Below, piece after piece: positions 33,267 to 41,641 of a stretch of 64,000 nt of DNA. Made by a program: the position numbers and the translations under genes. The DNA lies in the NCBI RefSeq assembly GCF_015351235.1, contig NZ_JADKSJ010000002.1, positions 1,116,001-1,180,000 on the forward strand, in the 5' to 3' direction. The notes under the pieces are model-generated. The model searched no databases. It saw only the letters and a program-made list of their open reading frames with translations, and was not told the DNA's origin. Origin of the DNA: Plantibacter sp. VKM Ac-2880 (GTDB lineage: Bacteria > Actinomycetota > Actinomycetes > Actinomycetales > Microbacteriaceae). Positions within the stretch are counted from its first letter, which is position 1. Every line of letters starts with the position of its first letter.

Positions 33267-34185
33267 GGTTCACCCATCGTTTCTGGAGCCGGAACTGCAG
33301 GAGCGTGACCAGTCCGATGATCAGGAAGATCACGATCGCGATGGCTGAGGCGTACCCCTTGTCGTTCTGGACGAAGCCCTGGTCGTAGAAGAAGTAGACG
33401 AGCGACATGCTCTTCGGGAGCACCGGGTTCGTGCTGCCGAGGATCGCGTACAGCAGGTCGAAGAGCTGGAAGCTCGAGATGACCGTGATGATCGTGACGA
33501 AGAAGATGCTCGGGGTGAGCAACGGCACGGTGATGGAGCGGAACTGACGCCACCGGGTCGCCCCGTCGAGCTCGGCCGCCTCGTACAGTTCGGGCGCGAT
33601 GTTCTTGAGGCCGGAGGCCAGGATGATCATCGAGAAACCGAGCGAGGACCAGAGGCCGACGATGGCGACGGCGAACATCGCGGTGCCCGGGGTGCTGATC
33701 CAGTACGGACCATCGACGCCGACGAGCGACAGCGTGTAGTTGAGGATGCCGAAGTCGCCGTTGAAGATGATGCGCCACACGATCGCGACGGCGGTCGGCA
33801 TCGCCACGTACGGCAGGAAGAAGAGCACCCGGTAGAAGCTCGCGAAGCGGAGGCCCGGAAGGTTCAGCAGGCTGGCGAGGTACACGGCGATCGGGATGCC
33901 GAGGAGGACGACGGCCGTGTAGATGAGGGTGTTGCCGAGCGAGGCGTAGAGCCGTGGGTCGGCGAACAGTCGCACGTAGTTCTCGACGCCGGTGAACGTG
34001 GTCCCGCCGAAGACGCCCCACTCGGTGAACGAGTAGTAGGCGGTCTGGATCATCGGCCAGATGAAGAAGACGCCGATGCCGGTGAGGAGCGGGAGGACGA
34101 ACGCCCACGGCCAGGCACCGTCGCCGCGGGCGGCACCCCGCCGGGCCGCTCTCGATGAGGAGAGCGGCGCCGACGGGGTGCGCAT
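33259..34185 (-). CDS. Carbohydrate ABC transporter permease, MalF type
   Basis: The 308-residue permease has six helices and the EAA loop ELYEAAELDGATRWRQFRSI. N-terminal PLLTGIGVFFIWPMIQTAYY is typical of CUT1 sugar permeases. ATG 34185 lies 14 bases after the binding-protein stop; the frame extends upstream into that gene, but a start there would be unusual. It forms the translocation channel together with the MalG-type partner at 32337. Confidence 0.85.
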   Translation of the reverse strand: MRTPSAPLSSSRAARRGAARGDGAWPWAFVLPLLTGIGVFFIWPMIQTAYYSFTEWGVFGGTTFTGVENYVRLFADPRLYASLGNTLIYTAVVLLGIPIAVYLASLLNLPGLRFASFYRVLFFLPYVAMPTAVAIVWRIIFNGDFGILNYTLSLVGVDGPYWISTPGTAMFAVAIVGLWSSLGFSMIILASGLKNIAPELYEAAELDGATRWRQFRSITVPLLTPSIFFVTIITVISSFQLFDLLYAILGSTNPVLPKSMSLVYFFYDQGFVQNDKGYASAIAIVIFLIIGLVTLLQFRLQKRWVNHD

Positions 34186-34199
34186 CACGGTCTGACCGG

Positions 34200-35534
34200 T
34201 CACTTCTTGGCCAGGGCGGCGTTCATCTGCTCGGCGATGTCCTTCGCCACGTCGGAGACGGGCCTGTCGCCGCTGAACGCCTCGGGCAGGAGTTCGACCT
34301 CGAGCGCGTTCCAGGCTGCGGTGTTCTCCGAGACCGGCAGCGGCTTGGCGTAGTCGAGGGCGTCGAGGAAGACCTGCAGGTTCATCGTGGGGTAGGAGTC
34401 GACGAAGGACTGCTGGGTGCCGGTGAACGCGGGGATGACGGCACCGAGGTCGCCCTGCTGCTGCTGGGCCTCCTCGCTCGCGAGGAAGACCTGCAACGCC
34501 TGGGCTGCCTGCTTGTTCTTGCTGGCGGAGGCCACGACGTTGGAGACGCCGTGGATGACCGTCGCCTGCTCCTTGCCGATCGGCAACGGGAAGGCCTGCG
34601 TGGTGGCGGCGACGTCGGACTCGCCGATGAGTGGCCGCAGCCAGCTGCCGCCCCAGTACATGGCGACCTTGCCGGAGGTGAACCACTGGTCGGCCGGGGT
34701 GTCCGTCAGCTGCTGCATGTTGGGCGAGGAGCCGTTCGCGATGAGGTCCGTCCAGAACTGGAGCCCGGCCTGTGCCTCAGGGCTGTCGTACTCGGACTCG
34801 GTCTGGTCGGCGTTGATGACCTCGCCACCCGCCTGCAGGATCGTGTTGTAGTACGTGGTCTGGCCGTCCATACCGCCGGCGGCCCCGTAGACGCCCTGGT
34901 CCTTCAGGTTCGTCGAGATCGTCTGTGCTGCGGTGTCGAAGTCGTCCCAGGTCCAGTCGTCGGCGGGCAGGGCCACGCCGGCCTGCTCGAACAGGGCCGT
35001 GTTGACCCAGACGCCCACGGTGTCGAAGTCCTTCGGCACGCCGTACTGCGTGTCGTCGAGCGAGTACAGCTCGTTCAGGGCCTCGGGGTAGTTCTTCGGG
35101 TCGATGTCCCCCGCCTTCACGGCGCCGGTGATCGGCTCGATCTTGCCGTTGGCCGCGTAGACCTGGAAGTTCGGGCCGTTCAACCAGAAGAGGTCGGGGA
35201 GCGTGTCGCTCGAGGCCTGCGTCTGGAGCTTCGACCAGTAGGACGCCCACGGCGTGACGTTCACATTGACGGTGATGTCGGGGTAGACCTCGTTGAACGC
35301 CTCGATGTTGGCGTCGATCGCCGCGACCTGGGCCTGATCCCACACGCCGTAGGTGATCTCGGCCTTGAGGTCTTTCGGGGCTGCGGCGTACTCGCCGCCG
35401 GTCGCGCCGCCGCCCCCGGTGCTGCATCCGGCGGTGAGGGCTGCGGCGGCCAGCAGGCCGATGCCGCTGACGACGGCTCGGCGACGGGCGCGGCCACCGG
35501 GTGATGAGGTGCGGTTCGTGAAGAACGAAGGCAT
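34200..35534 (-). CDS. Sugar ABC transporter substrate-binding lipoprotein
   Basis: A 444-residue CUT1 binding protein with a lipoprotein signal peptide: a basic N-terminus, a hydrophobic stretch and the lipobox LTAGC with Cys37. The mature part has ITYGVWDQAQVAAIDANIEA, PDLFWLNGPNFQVYAANGKI and SGKVAMYWGGSWLRPLI, as in family 1 solute-binding proteins. It captures a mono- or oligosaccharide. It lies directly downstream of the Gfo/Idh gene, so the two are probably co-transcribed. Confidence 0.9.
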   Translation of the reverse strand: MPSFFTNRTSSPGGRARRRAVVSGIGLLAAAALTAGCSTGGGGATGGEYAAAPKDLKAEITYGVWDQAQVAAIDANIEAFNEVYPDITVNVNVTPWASYWSKLQTQASSDTLPDLFWLNGPNFQVYAANGKIEPITGAVKAGDIDPKNYPEALNELYSLDDTQYGVPKDFDTVGVWVNTALFEQAGVALPADDWTWDDFDTAAQTISTNLKDQGVYGAAGGMDGQTTYYNTILQAGGEVINADQTESEYDSPEAQAGLQFWTDLIANGSSPNMQQLTDTPADQWFTSGKVAMYWGGSWLRPLIGESDVAATTQAFPLPIGKEQATVIHGVSNVVASASKNKQAAQALQVFLASEEAQQQQGDLGAVIPAFTGTQQSFVDSYPTMNLQVFLDALDYAKPLPVSENTAAWNALEVELLPEAFSGDRPVSDVAKDIAEQMNAALAKK

Positions 35535-35557
35535 GACGGGAGTCCTTTCGAGGTGCG

Positions 35558-36808
35558 CTACCGGGTGGCGGCGTCGAGGGAGTGCGGTGCAGTGCGGGAA
35601 GGCGTCGCGGTGCTGGTGGTGAGGGAGGAGAAGTACTCGACGAGCGTCGGGTCGAGGGGAGGCACGTCGAGCGGGATCGAACCGTTCCGGAGCGAGTGCG
35701 CGGCGAGCGCACCGGCGGCGACCGCCTGCCGTGCGGCGACCGGGGACAGCGTCGTCGGGGTCCCGTCGGCCACGAAGGCGAGGAACTCGTTCATGGTGTC
35801 GACGTCGGCGTCGGCGTGCCCTTCCTCGACGCCCGCGATCGGGTACTCGGCGTCACCCTCGGTGCTCCAGGTGCGTCGACGGTTCCAGACCTTGACCGTC
35901 CCTCCGGCGGTGTCACCGATGTTCTCGAGCCGGCCGTGCGTGCCGATGACGGTGTAGTTCCGCCAGTAGTCGGGGGTGAAATGGCACTGCTCGTAGCTGG
36001 CGGTGATCCCACCCTCGAGCGTCATGAGCATCATCGAGACGTCCTCGACGTCGACCACCGGGTTGAGTCCGCGCTGTGCCTCGGGCGGCCAGTTGTCGTA
36101 GGAGAACCAGTCGGCCATGGTCTGGCCGCTGCGGTCTTCGCGGTCCTCGACGTCGCCGTACACGGCGAGGTCGCCCATCGCGACGACGCGTCGGGTGTAG
36201 GCCCCCGCGAGGAAGTGCACCACGTCGATGTCGTGGCTCGCCTTCTGCAGGAGGAGGGTGTTCACGCGCGAGCGGTCGGCGTGCCAGTCCTTGAAGTAGT
36301 AGTCGCCGCCGTTGCCCACGAAGTGGCGTACCCACACGGACTTGACCGCCCCGATGTCGCCCCGCTCGATGATCTCGTGCATGAGCCGGACGACCGCCGC
36401 GTGCCGGAAGTTGTGTCCGACGTAGAGCGGTGTCCGCGACTCGTAGGCGGCCTGGAGCACGGCATCGGCGTCGTCCAGCGTGATCGCGAGCGGCTTCTCG
36501 AGGTACACGGCGATACCGGCGCGCAGCAGGTCGACCGCGATCTCCTTGTGGGTCCAGTCGGGGGTCGTGACGATCGCGGCGTCGACGCCGCCCTGCGCGA
36601 TGAGCGCCTGGTGGGAGTCGAAGACGTCGAGGTCGTCGCCGAACATCTGCCGCGCGCGGCTGCGGCCGATCTCGGTGGTGTCGACCGCTGCGACGATCGC
36701 CGCCGGCGTCGGGCTCGCGGCCACGTGTTCCGCGATGTACGCGCGCTGACCGGTGCCGATGACGGCGACCCGGAGCCCGGTGGGGGTGGTGGCTGGTGCG
36801 TTGCTCAC
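35558..36808 (-). CDS. Gfo/Idh/MocA family oxidoreductase
   Basis: This 416-residue NAD(P)-dependent sugar oxidoreductase has an N-terminal Rossmann motif (VIGTGQRAYIAEHV), the EKPLA dinucleotide-site motif near residue 99, and GGDYYFKDWHADRSRVNTLL plus ASHDIDVVHFLAG in the C-terminal domain. Members oxidize or epimerize sugars. It is first in the minus-strand sugar operon, ahead of the binding protein and permeases. GTG 36808 has AAGGAAG 12 bases upstream. A promoter and a long operator-like palindrome lie immediately upstream (36826-36899). Confidence 0.85.
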   Translation of the reverse strand: MSNAPATTPTGLRVAVIGTGQRAYIAEHVAASPTPAAIVAAVDTTEIGRSRARQMFGDDLDVFDSHQALIAQGGVDAAIVTTPDWTHKEIAVDLLRAGIAVYLEKPLAITLDDADAVLQAAYESRTPLYVGHNFRHAAVVRLMHEIIERGDIGAVKSVWVRHFVGNGGDYYFKDWHADRSRVNTLLLQKASHDIDVVHFLAGAYTRRVVAMGDLAVYGDVEDREDRSGQTMADWFSYDNWPPEAQRGLNPVVDVEDVSMMLMTLEGGITASYEQCHFTPDYWRNYTVIGTHGRLENIGDTAGGTVKVWNRRRTWSTEGDAEYPIAGVEEGHADADVDTMNEFLAFVADGTPTTLSPVAARQAVAAGALAAHSLRNGSIPLDVPPLDPTLVEYFSSLTTSTATPSRTAPHSLDAATR

Positions 36809-36825
36809 TCGATCACATCCGCTTC

Positions 36826-36899
36826 CTTGCGTGAAGTTGATTCATATGATGCCAAAACGATCATGAAATGACAATAGGCGATCACAGCGATCACGCAAG
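36826..36899 (-). promoter_or_regulatory. Promoter and operator of the sugar importer operon
   Basis: On the minus strand TTGTCA (36869-36874) and CATCAT (36846-36851) are separated by 17 bases. Nine-base arms CTTGCGTGA (36826-36834) and TCACGCAAG (36891-36899) flank the promoter, and GCGATCAC occurs twice 9 bases apart (36878 and 36887). A regulator binding both arms could loop out the promoter. Confidence 0.6.
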
Positions 36900-36959
36900 G
36901 GGCTCGGCGGATGCGGTGCAGAGGTTTTACCGCGCCGAAACATGTGGAGCGGGGTCGCA

Positions 36960-36979
36960 CTTCGACAGGCTCAGTGACC
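36960..36979 (+). repeat. Diverged REP-like element
   Basis: The 20 bases CTTCGACAGGCTCAGTGACC carry the CAGTGACC variant also found inside the coding sequence at 14655. It lies between the sugar-operon promoter and the DeoR gene; the rest of 36900-37070 shows no gene. Confidence 0.75.
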
Positions 36980-37070
36980 AGGAGGGGATCGCTCGGTGGT
37001 CGGAAGGAGGCTCGGCGACCGGAGGGGCCCGGGAAGCCGCGGGATCCGGGAACGGGCAGACCGCCCGCGG

Positions 37071-37859
37071 TCAGTCGGCGATGATGAGTTCGACGCCGGC
37101 CGTGGCGAGTGCCTCGGCCAGGGCCGGATCCACCGCCGCATCGGTGACGAGCACGTCGATGCGGTCGAGCGGGCAGATGCGGGCGAAGGTCGCCTTCGTC
37201 ATCTTGGTGCTGTCGGCCACGACGATGACCCGCTTCGCCACCTTCACGAACTCCTGGCTGACCGCGGCCTCGCCCTCGTGCAGGGTGGTGGCGCCGAACT
37301 GCGCGCTCAGTCCGTCGACGCCGAGGATCGCCACGTCCAGGGCGATCTCCGCGAGCGCACCGGCGACGAGCGAGCCCACGAGTTCATACGATTGCCGACG
37401 GGCGACACCACCCGTGACGACGATCTTCACGTGCGACCGGACGGAGAGCTCGTAGGCGATGTTCAGCGCGTTCGTGACGATCGTGACGGACGCGTCGCCG
37501 TCGGAACGGACGAGGTGCTCGCTCCGACCGATCACCCGCGCGACCTCGCTCGTCGTGGTGCCACCGTTCAGTCCCACGGCGTCGCCCACGTTGATGAGGG
37601 TGGCCGCCGCCTTCGCGATGGCCCGCTTCGCGTCGGCCTGCCGCGCGATCTTGTACTGCAGCGGCAGCTCGTAGCCGGTGCCGAGCGCCGCGGCGCCGCC
37701 GTGGGTCCTGGTGACGAGGCGCTGCTCGGCGAGTGCCGTGAGGTCGCGTCTCGCGGTCGCGGCGGAGATGCCGAGCGCTTCACCGATCTCGGCGATCGTC
37801 ACGTTGCCGCGTTCGCTCACGAGCTCGAGCAGGGCGTTGAGTCGCTGTTGCTGCGTCAT
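37071..37859 (-). CDS. DeoR/GlpR family transcriptional regulator
   Basis: A 262-residue DeoR-type regulator with an N-terminal helix-turn-helix (VTIAEIGEALGISAATARRD, about 20-39) and a sugar-phosphate-sensing domain containing VGLNGGTTTSEVARVI, DVAILGVDGLSAQFGATT and VVADSTKMTK. These proteins usually bind a phosphorylated sugar of the pathway they control. It lies between the importer operon and the divergent SIS-ROK-PfkB-aldolase operon and probably controls both. ATG 37859 matches family length. Confidence 0.88.
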   Translation of the reverse strand: MTQQQRLNALLELVSERGNVTIAEIGEALGISAATARRDLTALAEQRLVTRTHGGAAALGTGYELPLQYKIARQADAKRAIAKAAATLINVGDAVGLNGGTTTSEVARVIGRSEHLVRSDGDASVTIVTNALNIAYELSVRSHVKIVVTGGVARRQSYELVGSLVAGALAEIALDVAILGVDGLSAQFGATTLHEGEAAVSQEFVKVAKRVIVVADSTKMTKATFARICPLDRIDVLVTDAAVDPALAEALATAGVELIIAD

Positions 37860-37929
37860 CTGTCCTGCATTCCGGATCGAGTCGGGCGTACTGTGACCAT
37901 CATATGGGCGCTCGGCGAGCACCTGTGTG

Positions 37930-37970
37930 ATCGATTCTGATGATTTGCTCTGGTATCGATCAGATTCGAT
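37930..37970. promoter_or_regulatory. Operator candidate for the DeoR regulator
   Basis: ATCGATTCTGATGAT (37930-37944) and ATCGATCAGATTCGAT (37955-37970) form an imperfect inverted repeat: the reverse complement of the second, ATCGAATCTGATCGAT, matches the first with one substitution and one insertion. It lies in the gap shared by deoR and the SIS gene. Confidence 0.55.
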
Positions 37971-38035
37971 CCGGTATGGTTACTTCCAACGCATCGCCCC
38001 GTCGCGATCGCGTCCCTCCACGCGAAAGGCACTTC

Positions 38036-38920
38036 ATGCCCGACACCTTCGTCGCCGCCGAATTGGCGTCGCAGCCCGCATCCTGGCGCACCGCAGCCGC
38101 CCTCATCCCGGAGACCTCCCCCGTGCTGCCGCAGCCGGGCGAGCGCGTCGCGGTCGTCGGGTGTGGCACCAGCTGGTTCATCGCGATGAGCTACGCCGTG
38201 CTCCGCGAGCAGGCCGGGTTCGGCATCACCGACGCGTTCGCCGGTTCCGAGTTCCCCGGCGTACGCGACTACGACCGCATCGTCGCCATCTCGCGCTCCG
38301 GCACGACGACGGAGATCGTGCAGCTGCTCGAGGCGGTGGGCGAGTCGGTGACCACGGTCCTCATCACGGCCGTCGACGACTCCCCGGCGACCGTCCCGGC
38401 GGCCCACGTGGTCGCGCTCCCCTTCGCCGACGAACGCTCGGTCGTGCAGACCCGCTTCGCGACGACGACGCTCGCGCTCCTCCGCGGCTCGCTCGGTCAC
38501 GACGTCGAGGCCCTCGCCATCGAGGCCGAACAGGCCCTGACGATCCCGATCGACGACTACCTCTCGGCAGACCAGGTGTCGTTCATCGGGCTCGGGCACG
38601 CGGTCGGCCTCACCTACGAGGCCGCCCTCAAGACACGCGAGGCGGCCCAGTTCTGGGCGGAGTCCTACCCGGCGATGGACTACCGCCACGGCCCCATCGC
38701 CATCGCGCAGCCCGGCCGGCTCGTCTGGTCGCTCGGCCCCACCCCCGCCGGCCTGCCCGACGACGTCGCGGCCACCGGCGCGACGTTCGTCCAGCACGAC
38801 CTCGACCCCATCGCAGGACTCGTGGTCGCCCAGCGGTTCGCGATCGCCCTGGCGGAGGCCCGAGGCCTCGACGCCGACCGCCCCCGTTCGCTCACACGCT
38901 CCGTCATCCTGACACCGTGA
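38036..38920 (+). CDS. SIS domain sugar-phosphate isomerase/deaminase
   Basis: The 294-residue protein has two SIS halves: VVGCGTSWFIAMSYAVLREQ and ISRSGTTTEIVQLLEA in the first, and FIGLGHAVGLTYEAALKTRE in the second, with a conserved SYPAMDYRHGP stretch. The layout resembles AgaS/GlmS-type isomerases acting on sugar phosphates such as galactosamine-6-phosphate or an aldose/ketose pair. ATG 38036 follows GAAAGG. It is the first gene of a four-gene operon, and its stop overlaps the ROK kinase start. The exact substrate is unknown. Confidence 0.8.
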   Translation: MPDTFVAAELASQPASWRTAAALIPETSPVLPQPGERVAVVGCGTSWFIAMSYAVLREQAGFGITDAFAGSEFPGVRDYDRIVAISRSGTTTEIVQLLEAVGESVTTVLITAVDDSPATVPAAHVVALPFADERSVVQTRFATTTLALLRGSLGHDVEALAIEAEQALTIPIDDYLSADQVSFIGLGHAVGLTYEAALKTREAAQFWAESYPAMDYRHGPIAIAQPGRLVWSLGPTPAGLPDDVAATGATFVQHDLDPIAGLVVAQRFAIALAEARGLDADRPRSLTRSVILTP

Positions 38921-39795
38921 CCGCCGGAGCGGTCCTCGGAGTCGACGTCGGTGGGACGGGCGTCAAGGCCGCACTGACGGCGGCCGACGGCACCATCCTC
39001 GGACGCTGGCGCGAGGCGACCCCGGTCGACGACCCGTCCGGCAGCCGGACGAGGGACGTCGTCCTCCGCTTGGTGGACGCGGCGCGCGCCGTCTCGCCGC
39101 CGGTCGCGCTCGGCGTGGTCGTCCCCGGCGTGGTCGACGAGGAACAGGGCGTCTGCATCCACGCCGTCAACCTGGGCTGGCGCGACCTCGCCTTCCCGGA
39201 GCTGCTCCGCCCGTCGCTCGACGTCCCGCTCGCATTCGGTCAGGACGTCCGCGCCGGCGCCCTCGCCGAAGCGGTGTCCGGGGCCGCGGCCGGGATCGAC
39301 GGCACCATCGCGTTCGTCCCCGTCGGCACCGGCCTGGCCTCGGCACTCGTCATCGGCGGCGCCCCCTTCGCCGGCGGCGGCTGGGCGGGCGAGATCGGGC
39401 AGCGCGTGATCCAGGACGGACCGCACCGCGGACTCCGCGTCGAGGAGCTCGCATCGGCCGGCGGTATCGCGCGACGCGCGGGTGCCCGTGACGCCAAGAC
39501 CGTCGCGGATGCGGCCGCTCGTGGCGAGGCTCCGGCCGTCGCGATCTGGAACGACGCCGTCGAGGCGCTCGCGGAGGCGCTGGCGGGCATCACCGTCGTC
39601 GCAGCACCCGCCGCCATCGTGGTCGGCGGCGGACTCGCCCTCGCCGGCGCAGCCCTCTTCGACCCGCTCGAACACGCCCTGCGGGAACGCCTCGCGATCG
39701 TCCGCGTGCCTGCCGTCCTTCCCGCCCGTCATGGCGACGAGGCGGCGACGGTCGGCGCGGGGATCCTCGCCCGACGCCTGGTGTCGGCACGATGA
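38917..39795 (+). CDS. ROK family sugar kinase
   Basis: A 292-residue kinase with the N-terminal ATP-binding motif LGVDVGGTGVKAAL, the VPGVVDEEQGVCIHAVNLGW segment, AFVPVGTGLASALVIGG and a C-terminal VVGGGLALAG motif. The usual ROK zinc cluster (C-x-C-G-x-x-G-C) after the catalytic region is missing here (GEIGQRVIQDGPHRGLRVEE), so it belongs to the zinc-free branch. It probably phosphorylates an incoming monosaccharide. It is coupled to the SIS gene by a GTGA overlap and to the PfkB gene by ATGA. Confidence 0.82.
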   Translation: MTAGAVLGVDVGGTGVKAALTAADGTILGRWREATPVDDPSGSRTRDVVLRLVDAARAVSPPVALGVVVPGVVDEEQGVCIHAVNLGWRDLAFPELLRPSLDVPLAFGQDVRAGALAEAVSGAAAGIDGTIAFVPVGTGLASALVIGGAPFAGGGWAGEIGQRVIQDGPHRGLRVEELASAGGIARRAGARDAKTVADAAARGEAPAVAIWNDAVEALAEALAGITVVAAPAAIVVGGGLALAGAALFDPLEHALRERLAIVRVPAVLPARHGDEAATVGAGILARRLVSAR

Positions 39796-40805
39796 CGGCG
39801 CTGAGCCGCGAAGGCGGTCAGGTCGTCGTCGTGACGCCGAACCCCGCCGTGGACATCACGTACGAGGTCACTCAGCAGGAGATCGGCGTCACGCAGCGCG
39901 TGCTCTCCGTCGTCCGACGCGCCGGCGGGAAGGGCGTCAACGTCGCTCGGGTGCTCGGCGCGCTGGGCGTCCCCACCGTGCAGGTGCTCCCCCTCGGTGG
40001 CCCGTCCGGCTCGTGGCTCCGGACCGCCCTCGAGACGGACGGCCTCCCCACCCGCGTCGTCGAACTCGCCGGTGAGACGCGTTCGACGGTCGCAGTGGTC
40101 GACGGCCAGCATCACCCCACGCTGTTCGCGGAAGCCGGGCCGGCGGTGACGCTCGAGGAGTGGGCCGCGGTGACGACCGAACTCGCGCACGCGGTCCAGG
40201 GTGCGAGCATGCTCGTCCTGTCCGGCTCCCTACCGCCGAACACCCCCGACACCGTCGTCGAGTCGATCGTGCGGGTGGGTGTGGATGCGGGAGTCCCCGT
40301 CGTCGTCGACGTCAGCGGGCCGGCACTGCTCGCCGCGGCGAGAGCGGGCGCGACGATCCTCAAGCCCAACCTCGAGGAGTCAGTCGAAGCGACCGGTACC
40401 TCCAGTCTCTCCGATGCGCGCGCGGCGCTCCTGGCGCTCGGCGCCGGCACCGTGGTCATCTCGCGCGGCGCCGACGGCCTCACCGCCGGCGACGCGACGG
40501 CCGAGCATGAGGTGCCGGCCGTCCCCGGCGTGAGCGGCAATCCGACCGGAGCCGGTGATGCCGCGACCGCCGGACTCGTCGCAGCACTCCGCGCCGGGGA
40601 CACCCTCCCCGAGGCACTCCGGACCGCCGCCGCCGCCGGAGCAGCGGCCGTGCTGGAGCCCGTCGCCGGTTCGATCGACCTCGACGCGTTCCGCAGCTTC
40701 CTCGCCCCACCCACCCGTTCCACCACCGGACCGTCCGCGGTGCCGACACCGTCGTCCACCACACCGTCCGAATCCGCCTCAGACCATCCGGGAGTGACCC
40801 CATGA
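39792..40805 (+). CDS. PfkB family hexose-phosphate kinase (1-phosphofructokinase/tagatose-6-phosphate kinase type)
   Basis: A 337-residue PfkB kinase with VTPNPAVDITYEV and GGKGVNVARVLGALG near the N-terminus and the catalytic GNPTGAGDAATAGL near 253. The type groups 1-phosphofructokinase and tagatose-6-phosphate kinase, which produce a ketose bisphosphate. The next gene is a class II aldolase, which would split that product. Its start and stop both overlap neighbours by four bases. A Pro/Ser/Thr-rich tail of about 30 residues follows the kinase fold. Confidence 0.88.
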   Translation: MTALSREGGQVVVVTPNPAVDITYEVTQQEIGVTQRVLSVVRRAGGKGVNVARVLGALGVPTVQVLPLGGPSGSWLRTALETDGLPTRVVELAGETRSTVAVVDGQHHPTLFAEAGPAVTLEEWAAVTTELAHAVQGASMLVLSGSLPPNTPDTVVESIVRVGVDAGVPVVVDVSGPALLAAARAGATILKPNLEESVEATGTSSLSDARAALLALGAGTVVISRGADGLTAGDATAEHEVPAVPGVSGNPTGAGDAATAGLVAALRAGDTLPEALRTAAAAGAAAVLEPVAGSIDLDAFRSFLAPPTRSTTGPSAVPTPSSTTPSESASDHPGVTP

Positions 40806-41641
40806 CCACCGCCATCGACTTCACCACCCTCCTCGGCCACGCATCGACGTCGAACGCGGGGATCGCGGCGTGCAACGTCGTGCTGCTCGAGCACGCCGAG
40901 GCCATCGTCGCCGGAGCCGAGGAAGCGGGGCTGCCGGTCATCCTGCAGATCAGCGAGAACTGCGTGCGGTACCACGGCTCCCTCGCCCCCATCACCCTCG
41001 CCTCGCTGGCGATCGCGCGGGCGGCGACCGTGCCGGTCCTCGTCCACCTCGACCACGTCGAGTCGGCGCAGCTCATTCGCGAAGGAGTCGAGCTCGGCGT
41101 CGACAGCGTCATGTTCGACGCCTCGACCCTCCCCTACGAGGACAACGTGCGGGCCACCAAGGAGATGGTCGACTTCTGCCACGAGCGTGGCGTCGCCGTC
41201 GAGGCCGAGCTCGGAGAGGTCGGCGGGAAGGACGGCGTACACGCGCCCGGTGCCCGCACGGTCCCGGCCGAGGCGACCGCGTTCGTGGCCGCGACCGGCG
41301 TCGACGCCCTCGCGGTGGCCGTCGGGACGTCGCACGCCATGACGAGCCGAGAGGCGGCCGTCGACCACGACCTCATCCGTCGACTCCGCGAGTCGGTCTC
41401 CGTGCCGCTCGTCCTGCACGGCTCGTCCGGCCTCCCCGACGACGAGCTTCGTGCCGCCGTGCGGTCCGGGATGACGAAGATCAACCTGTCCACACATCTG
41501 AACGGTCTCTTCACGCGGGCCGTCCGAGGCGTCCTCGACGAGCGGCCGGATCTCGTCGACCCGCGCACCTATGTCCGAGCCGGACGCTCCGCAGTGGCCG
41601 CCGAGACTGCTCGGATCCTGCGTCTCCTCGCGTCCGACTGA
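40802..41641 (+). CDS. Class II ketose-bisphosphate aldolase (GatY/KbaY type)
   Basis: A 279-residue zinc-dependent aldolase with the catalytic and metal-binding segments LVHLDHVESAQL, EAELGEVGGKDG, VGTSHAMTS and LVLHGSSGLPDDEL. It cleaves tagatose- or fructose-1,6-bisphosphate to glyceraldehyde-3-phosphate and dihydroxyacetone phosphate. As the last gene of the SIS-ROK-PfkB-aldolase operon it ends the pathway in glycolysis. A small hairpin (GTTGGA/TCCAAC, 41696-41712) lies 55 bases past the stop. Confidence 0.88.
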   Translation: MTTAIDFTTLLGHASTSNAGIAACNVVLLEHAEAIVAGAEEAGLPVILQISENCVRYHGSLAPITLASLAIARAATVPVLVHLDHVESAQLIREGVELGVDSVMFDASTLPYEDNVRATKEMVDFCHERGVAVEAELGEVGGKDGVHAPGARTVPAEATAFVAATGVDALAVAVGTSHAMTSREAAVDHDLIRRLRESVSVPLVLHGSSGLPDDELRAAVRSGMTKINLSTHLNGLFTRAVRGVLDERPDLVDPRTYVRAGRSAVAAETARILRLLASD

